From Candidatus Peribacteria bacterium (lineage in GTDB: Bacteria; Patescibacteriota; Gracilibacteria; Peribacterales; Peribacteraceae), in contig JAQBQQ010000001.1 of the NCBI GenBank assembly GCA_028286915.1, forward strand, positions 1-54,936: a stretch of 54,936 nt of DNA, in the 5' to 3' direction. The notes beneath the pieces are model-generated. The model was not told the origin of the DNA. It did no database searches and saw only the letters and a program-made list of their open reading frames with translations. Of the stretch, positions 50,772-54,936 are shown piece after piece; the stretch's first letter is position 1, and each line of letters starts with the position of its first letter. Both the position numbers and the translations under genes were made by a program.

Positions 50772-50812
50772 ACAAAAAAAACGCCCTGATTATATCGAGG
50801 GCGTTTTTTATT
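50772..50812. terminator. Bidirectional intrinsic terminator
   Basis: AACGCCCT (50780-50787) pairs with AGGGCGTT (50798-50805); followed by T6 on the plus strand (after doxX) and T8 on the minus strand (after the 45-residue protein gene). Confidence 0.8.
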
Positions 50813-50836
50813 TGAAACTTCAGCTGAAGGTCCAAA

Positions 50837-50974
50837 TTAACCAATCAACATTGCCCGGAGCTCATCTGTATGAGCGATCATAACCTGTGCATACGACAGG
50901 GCCAGGAAGGCGAACGTTCCAGCCAAAAGCTTGAGGCGGGAACTGGGATTGGCATATGGATTGTGTGTTCCCAT
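50837..50974 (-). CDS. 45-residue single-span membrane protein
   Basis: A short gene with ATG at 50974 and TAA at 50837-50839. The product opens MGTHNPYANPSSRLK, has one hydrophobic helix (LLAGTFAFLALSYAQVMIA) and ends HTDELRAMLIG. The gene is credible because it has a good promoter (TTGCTA, 17 bp, TATAAT) and a strong terminator exactly matched to it. No Shine-Dalgarno. Function unknown; small membrane proteins of this sort often modulate larger membrane complexes. Confidence 0.6.
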   Translation of the reverse strand: MGTHNPYANPSSRLKLLAGTFAFLALSYAQVMIAHTDELRAMLIG

Positions 50975-51005
50975 ATGTGTGTGTTGGAAAGAAGTAATTG
51001 ACTAT

Positions 51006-51034
51006 ATTATACTATAATTTTGATAAATTAGCAA
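51006..51034 (-). promoter_or_regulatory. Promoter of the 45-residue membrane protein gene
   Basis: Minus strand TTGCTA (51029-51034), 17-bp spacer, TATAAT (51006-51011); ATG about 31 bp downstream. Confidence 0.5.
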
Positions 51035-51197
51035 ATACAGTTTCTATTAATATTCATAAATCCTACCAATGGATAAACTATACGCATAGAATACGGCGAT
51101 TCTCTCTATTTTTATTTCCTGTTCCAAGAAACCAGTAAACCAGTCAATCAACCGGTTTTCAGATAAAAGCCGAGAGAACTATGTTTAGAATTCATAC

Positions 51198-52028
51198 TTA
51201 TCCCAAAACCTGTACTGCCTCTTTATATCCTTCCGGCGTGCCGGTATCCAGACGGTGCCCCTCGAATACATATCCATAGACATGCATAGTACCAAGCTCC
51301 GCAATGAGCGCATCAATCAGGCGCACTTCACCGCCATGAGAACCTTTTTCCAGCGTCTGGAGTATGCGGAAAAGATTGCGCGGAATAATATACTTGCCCA
51401 CGATGCCAAACGTACTGGGCGCATGTTCGGGCTTTGGCTTTTCCACCATTCCCTTTATTTTCTTTAACCGCTCATGGTGCTGTGGATGATCAAAATCTAT
51501 ATCCACAATTCCATACTTGCTGACAGCTTCCCTGGGTACGTCCTGCAGACAAAGCATGGCCGGCTTTTCACCTTCCGGCAGATGATCGTAGGCCGCCACG
51601 AGTTGCTGCAAACCGTTCTGTTTACCATGAATAAGGTCATCGCCAAACAGTACCGCTACCATATCGCTCTTAATCCAGTCTGCGGCATGCAATAACGCAT
51701 GGCCATCGCCCTTCATCTCTTGCTGGTACACCACATGAAACTTCACGTTATCGTAACGCTTTAAATCCTCCAGCATATGCAGCTTGCCCCGGCTGTCCAG
51801 CTCCGCCTCCAGCTCCGGCATTTCATAGAAGTACTGGGGAATAGCTTCCTTGCCGCGACTAATGACGAAGCAGATATCATCAATACCCACCGACAGACAC
51901 TCATCCACCAGAAGCCCGATGATGGGCTTGTTTCCAATGGGCAATAGTTCCTTCGGTACAACCTTGGTCCACGGCAGGAACCGCGTGCCCAGACCGGCAA
52001 CGGGCAAAATGGCTTGAGTAACTTTCAT
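51198..52028 (-). CDS. galU: UTP-glucose-1-phosphate uridylyltransferase
   Basis: Makes UDP-glucose for envelope glycans. 276 residues. Nucleotide-binding N-terminus AGLGTRFLPWTKVVPKELLP (residues about 11-30), NKPIIGLLVDECL, FVISRGKEAIPQYF, the metal-binding Asp in VLFGDDLI, and the VEKP segment typical of GalU. C-terminal RLIDALIAEL and the GTPEGYKEAV ending are also conserved. Start ATG 52028 just after an AT-rich stretch (TATAAAATATTTT); no Shine-Dalgarno. Likely supplies the glycosyltransferase and wall polymer pathways implied by the SLH proteins. Confidence 0.95.
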   Translation of the reverse strand: MKVTQAILPVAGLGTRFLPWTKVVPKELLPIGNKPIIGLLVDECLSVGIDDICFVISRGKEAIPQYFYEMPELEAELDSRGKLHMLEDLKRYDNVKFHVVYQQEMKGDGHALLHAADWIKSDMVAVLFGDDLIHGKQNGLQQLVAAYDHLPEGEKPAMLCLQDVPREAVSKYGIVDIDFDHPQHHERLKKIKGMVEKPKPEHAPSTFGIVGKYIIPRNLFRILQTLEKGSHGGEVRLIDALIAELGTMHVYGYVFEGHRLDTGTPEGYKEAVQVLG

Positions 52029-52363
52029 AAAATTGGGAATAGGAAAATATTTTATACTAGTTTGTGATAAAAAGAACAGATATCAACCGCGTCGCATACT
52101 TCCTCCTCTCGTGCGCCGTAGCAGGATCGTCGCTATAGAGTATGGGATACTACATAACAGATACATTGATAGGAGATCGCGAAGGCGTATTAGCGATCAA
52201 AATGTAAATGTCACCTTATAGTAGACGGAAATGGCAGGGAATCTTACAAAACAGGGACGCGTTAGCTCGTTGGTTTGTTGGTTCGTTTATGGTTATTCGT
52301 TTCTACTATTTCTCCTGACAAAAATTAGATACTATCTTCAATGCATACTTTCCCCTTGTAATC
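52029..52363. other. 335-bp spacer with repeat copy A
   Basis: Holds the galU promoter region, a GATCGC/GCGATC pair (about 52176-52199) and the left copy of a 65-bp direct repeat. No frame over 25 codons looks real. Confidence 0.5.
52238..52302 (+). repeat. 65-bp direct repeat, copy A
   Basis: Runs from GGGAATCTTACAAAACAGGG to GGTTATTCGTTT. It matches copy B at 62 of 65 positions by hand count. Copy B starts exactly 710 bp later, so the two copies bracket the lipoprotein gene. Confidence 0.85.
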
Positions 52364-52915
52364 ATGAGTGCGCAGCGCTTGTCCATACTTAGCATCTCTT
52401 TACTATTATTTACCGCCTGCAGCTCATCTAACACCGTACCGACAGCTTCCACTACAGAACCAGCCGTAAAAACAGTAGCTAAAAATACGCCGCAGCAGAT
52501 ACAAGATTGCGGAAAAGCAGAATATGGTGGGTCACCCAGCAGTCTTACAGCAAAGGACAATCAGGCCATTGCATGTCTCTCCGAAGCCTTTAAGTCCTGT
52601 ACGCCCGCAGTGCTGGAGTACAAGCAGTACCATCCCATGTCTTACAAAGTCTTGGGGGCAAAGGATGGGGATTGCCTGCTATCGCTTCACCTGCCCGAAG
52701 AGACTAGAAGTCAACCACGTTACCAGAACAAGCCTGCCGACCAGACCTGTGCCATCAGTCAATCAAAGATCGACAAGCTTGTCCACGATTCCAATTTCGC
52801 ATCGCTCTCTCAAAAAGGACAAGATTTTACACTGTTCTTTCTGATCGCTACAGCTTTGGAGTTCCCTGGCTCAAGCACGCAGTCCAGCTCCCAATTCGAC
52901 TGTAGGCCTGTATAA
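52364..52915 (+). CDS. Lipoprotein, unknown, between direct repeats
   Basis: 183 residues. Lipoprotein signal MSAQRLSILSISLLLFTACS with lipobox FTAC (Cys19). A Thr/Ser/Ala-rich stretch precedes a body with five further cysteines (DCGKA, IACLS, KSCTP, GDCLL, QTCAI) and a final one in FDCRPV, suggesting disulphides. No known domain recognised. It sits inside a 65-bp direct repeat pair, so it may be a mobile or duplicated cassette. Confidence 0.8.
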   Translation: MSAQRLSILSISLLLFTACSSSNTVPTASTTEPAVKTVAKNTPQQIQDCGKAEYGGSPSSLTAKDNQAIACLSEAFKSCTPAVLEYKQYHPMSYKVLGAKDGDCLLSLHLPEETRSQPRYQNKPADQTCAISQSKIDKLVHDSNFASLSQKGQDFTLFFLIATALEFPGSSTQSSSQFDCRPV

Positions 52916-52947
52916 ACAACGCAAATGATCTAACCGGCCGGTTAAGG

Positions 52948-53012
52948 GGAATTTTACAAAACAGGGACGCGTTAGCTCGTTGCTTTGTTGGTTCGTTTAT
53001 GGTTAGTCGTTT
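52948..53012 (+). repeat. 65-bp direct repeat, copy B
   Basis: Second copy of the repeat at 52238-52302, same orientation, three mismatches. A looser relative (GTTTGTTCGTTTATGGTT) occurs at about 54869-54886. Confidence 0.85.
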
Positions 53013-53068
53013 TCTAATCAAACAAGCCTGATCGATACACGAACAAACTAATAAGGATAAATGTACTG

Positions 53069-53551
53069 TTACCCTTCCTGGATTCTGACTATCTTTATCT
53101 TCTCTTCTTTGGGGACAAGAATTTTGAGGACGCAATCTTTATTAAAAGTAGCTTTCACTTTGCGCGGATCTATACTGCAGGGGAGCGTGACGCTGCGGCT
53201 GAATGAACCCCAATAACATTCGCGGAGGTAATAGCTGTTTTCCGGAATAGTATCTGCCTGTTTTCGCGTTCCGCGGATAGTGAGAACGTTGTCGTTCACT
53301 TCTATGTCCAGGTCCGAAAGACGGACACCGGCAATAGGCGCCTTGATAATGTAGTAATCATCCTGCTCGTAAATATCCACCGCTACGCGACCGGGCGTTG
53401 CATTGGCATTCGTGGAAGGCACCTGGCTTTGTGGCTCCATAGATGCAGGGGGAGTGTTGGCAGCAGGCGTTTCATCGAACGAAAAAATAGGTTTCCCTTC
53501 CTCGTGATCACGAAGAGATGAAAAGATGCCGTGGAAAGGGGAAGCACTCAT
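53069..53551 (-). CDS. Small heat-shock protein (Hsp20/alpha-crystallin)
   Basis: ATP-independent holdase chaperone, 160 residues. A Pro/Ser/Ala-rich N-terminal arm (1-55) precedes the alpha-crystallin domain: VAVDIYEQDDYYIIKAPIAGV, DLDIEVNDNVLTIRG, YLRECYWGSFSRSVTLP and the A-x-x-x-(N/G)-G-like AT-FNKDCVLKILVPK segment near the end. The C-terminus KIKIVRIQEG contains the I-x-I type motif for oligomer contacts. Start ATG 53551. Single gene. Confidence 0.93.
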   Translation of the reverse strand: MSASPFHGIFSSLRDHEEGKPIFSFDETPAANTPPASMEPQSQVPSTNANATPGRVAVDIYEQDDYYIIKAPIAGVRLSDLDIEVNDNVLTIRGTRKQADTIPENSYYLRECYWGSFSRSVTLPCSIDPRKVKATFNKDCVLKILVPKEEKIKIVRIQEG

Positions 53552-53625
53552 TCATTCCATCTTACCAAATGGCTACCGCGAGCAGCAAAAATGCTGAGTA
53601 GTCAGTGAATGGGTTGTAGGTTATA

Positions 53626-53760
53626 GCAGACATGAGCTGTGAGCTTAAAGCTGTAAGCACTGACAATTGTTTTTGAAAGAAAAACCTGATCCTTTGTGGA
53701 AAAGACTCAAGACTCAAGACTCAAGACTAATTATCAATTATCAATTTTCAATTCAGTAAA
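53626..53760. repeat. Cluster of simple repeats upstream of dedA
   Basis: Contains GAGCTGTGAGCTTAAAGC (about 53635-53652; related to the tract in the femX-like gene), GACTCAA repeated three times plus a partial copy (53704-53728), and ATTATCAATTATCAATTTTC (about 53730-53749). Confidence 0.7.
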
Positions 53761-53783
53761 ATAGTCGTATCCTTTATTCTATC

Positions 53784-54428
53784 ATGCTATTCATCCAGAC
53801 ACTTTTTGTACATCTGCAACAACTTCTGGAACCCGATACGGTGGTTTTGTGGGTACGGCAATACGGGAATATTCTGGTGTTCCTGTTTGCCATTGCGGAA
53901 GTGGTGCCACCTATCAGCTTTCTGTCGCCGGGCGGGCTGGCCATTATAACGGCAGGAGCGCTCATTGCATCTGTTCCCATGGCCATCGGTTTTTTCCTGT
54001 CGGCATGGGCGGGCTTTTTTCTGGGCAATACATTCTTTTTTATTCTGGGCAGGCATTACGGCCGCACCATTGCACGTCATCTGTTTCTTACGGAAAAACG
54101 GCTGCAGGCCGTAGACGAATTCATGACACGTTACGGACGCGTGAGCGTATTTCTTGGTCAGTTCGTGGGTGCTGTACGTCCCTTTATTGCATTTATTGCG
54201 GGCACCACACACCGGCCGGCGCCGGAATTCTTCGGCTGGATGATCGCCGGCACCGCCGCCTGGGCCGGACTGCTGATTTCCATCGGCTTCTTCTTGCGCG
54301 CGCATCTTAAGATTGTCTTATCAACGCTGGGCAGCATTGGGATACTGCTCTTTCTGTGCTCCATTCTGTTTGTCATTGCCGCAGAAAAGAAAATCAAGCA
54401 CGAAAAAAATACGACAAAACCCGGATAA
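53784..54428 (+). CDS. DedA/VTT-family membrane protein
   Basis: 214 residues with about five membrane or re-entrant helices. The VTT signature is present: EVVPPISFLSPGGLAII, then FMTRYGRVSVFLGQFVGAVRPFIAFIAGTTH with the conserved Arg-Pro after Gly-Ala. Family members move undecaprenyl phosphate or phospholipids across the membrane; this one could recycle the lipid carrier used for the envelope polymers made here (inference). Ends with a Lys-rich cytoplasmic tail. The start ATG 53784 follows the simple-repeat cluster; no Shine-Dalgarno. Confidence 0.9.
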   Translation: MLFIQTLFVHLQQLLEPDTVVLWVRQYGNILVFLFAIAEVVPPISFLSPGGLAIITAGALIASVPMAIGFFLSAWAGFFLGNTFFFILGRHYGRTIARHLFLTEKRLQAVDEFMTRYGRVSVFLGQFVGAVRPFIAFIAGTTHRPAPEFFGWMIAGTAAWAGLLISIGFFLRAHLKIVLSTLGSIGILLFLCSILFVIAAEKKIKHEKNTTKPG

Positions 54429-54597
54429 CCGTGCCGACTCATAAAAGATAGCAGTGCAAATTTTGCGATTCACTCAAGAAAATAATTATCTCTTCACTTG
54501 CAGTGTCGATACATGTGAGTACAATGCCCGAGCTTCATTTTTTAAAAAGTTTTTCATAGATTTTTCGGTCATCTTCACGCATACTTTTCATTACATT

Positions 54598-54822
54598 ATG
54601 TCTTCTATCGAATTAAAAAATAGTATCCGGCGCTTACGCTTCGAGCGAAACATGACGCAGGAAGAACTTGCGCTGCGCACGGGCGTTTCCAGACAGACCA
54701 TTATGAGCATTGAACGCGGCCGCACCAACCCATCCATTCTCCTCGCCTACAAAATTGCATCCGCTCTGTCGGCTGACGTGACGGAAGTGTTTGCGATGGA
54801 AGGAAAGCTGGCACCGGTTTAG
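54598..54822 (+). CDS. XRE-family helix-turn-helix regulator
   Basis: 74 residues, the compact Cro/C1 type. One HTH domain fills the protein: IRRLRFERNMTQEELALRTG, then recognition helix SRQTIMSIERGRTNPSILLA and LAYKIASAL. Small proteins like this usually repress nearby membrane protein genes or themselves; no operator was identified. ATG 54598 is chosen by family alignment; the upstream frame to 54454 crosses a TACAAT box at about 54523-54528 that is probably its promoter, giving a leader of about 65 nt. Confidence 0.92.
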   Translation: MSSIELKNSIRRLRFERNMTQEELALRTGVSRQTIMSIERGRTNPSILLAYKIASALSADVTEVFAMEGKLAPV

Positions 54823-54936
54823 TAGGTAGGTATTAGTGTCTGATTGTGGATTTCGTTTATTAGTTTATCGTTTGTTCGTTTATGGTTCAGTCGCTGAACC
54901 TGACAATTGATAAGTACCCATTTTTATGATTGGTTC

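Noticed and set aside
52238-53012. Insertion sequence or integron cassette around the lipoprotein gene
   Set aside because: No transposase or integrase, and the flanking repeats are direct with no terminal inverted repeats or attC-like structure.
53704-53750. CRISPR-like array upstream of the DedA gene
   Set aside because: The units are 7-8 bp direct tandem words with no spacers of uniform length.

Overview
The window reads as a piece of chromosome from a small-genome bacterium of the Candidate Phyla Radiation (Patescibacteria), perhaps Peregrinibacteria/Peribacteria-like. The phylum call is an inference. It rests on mid-range G+C, many housekeeping genes with no visible Shine-Dalgarno (SD) sequence, very large exported repeat proteins, serine-rich linkers, and gene ends packed with short low-complexity inverted repeats. 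TGA is used as a stop (for example at the end of zwf), so the UGA-glycine code of Gracilibacteria and Absconditabacteria does not apply. No tRNA, rRNA, insertion sequence, transposase or CRISPR array was seen.

Layout. 1-1.8 kb: end of a Mn-type superoxide dismutase gene and a FemAB-like peptidoglycan transferase. 1.9-6.2 kb: a 1412-residue S-layer (SLH) protein with a long structured upstream region. 6.9-11.4 kb: cysS, a possible structured RNA, two csrA genes, class I fructose-bisphosphate aldolase and pyrophosphatase. 11.6-16.9 kb: a 1782-residue prepilin-like protein with fibronectin-III repeats and a LamG domain. 17-25.6 kb: a small GGQ protein, zwf and pgl (oxidative pentose phosphate entry), yraN, a ComM-like ATPase, pyrF and several unknown genes. 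25.7-44 kb: almost entirely surface biology, with a second SLH protein, a 2826-residue prepilin-like Calx-beta protein, a PEP-CTERM protein, a prepilin-like double beta-propeller and a secreted amidase-SpoIID fusion. 44-55 kb: glycosyltransferase, serS, uvrB, a Sel1 lipoprotein, DoxX, a 45-residue membrane protein, galU, a lipoprotein flanked by 65-bp direct repeats, Hsp20, DedA and an XRE regulator.

The strongest candidate for an undescribed system is a family of three giant surface proteins. Each starts with a type IV prepilin N-terminus followed by the same four-cysteine globular module, and then carries a different repeat-built passenger (FN3/LamG, Calx-beta, or 14-repeat propeller). Two of the three share a nearly identical core promoter. 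This looks like a modular display platform in which a pilin stem presents interchangeable adhesive or ligand-binding domains. Two SLH proteins, a wall hydrolase fusion, FemAB, GalU and a glycosyltransferase supply the surrounding envelope context.

All functions are read from sequence motifs alone; no database search was run.
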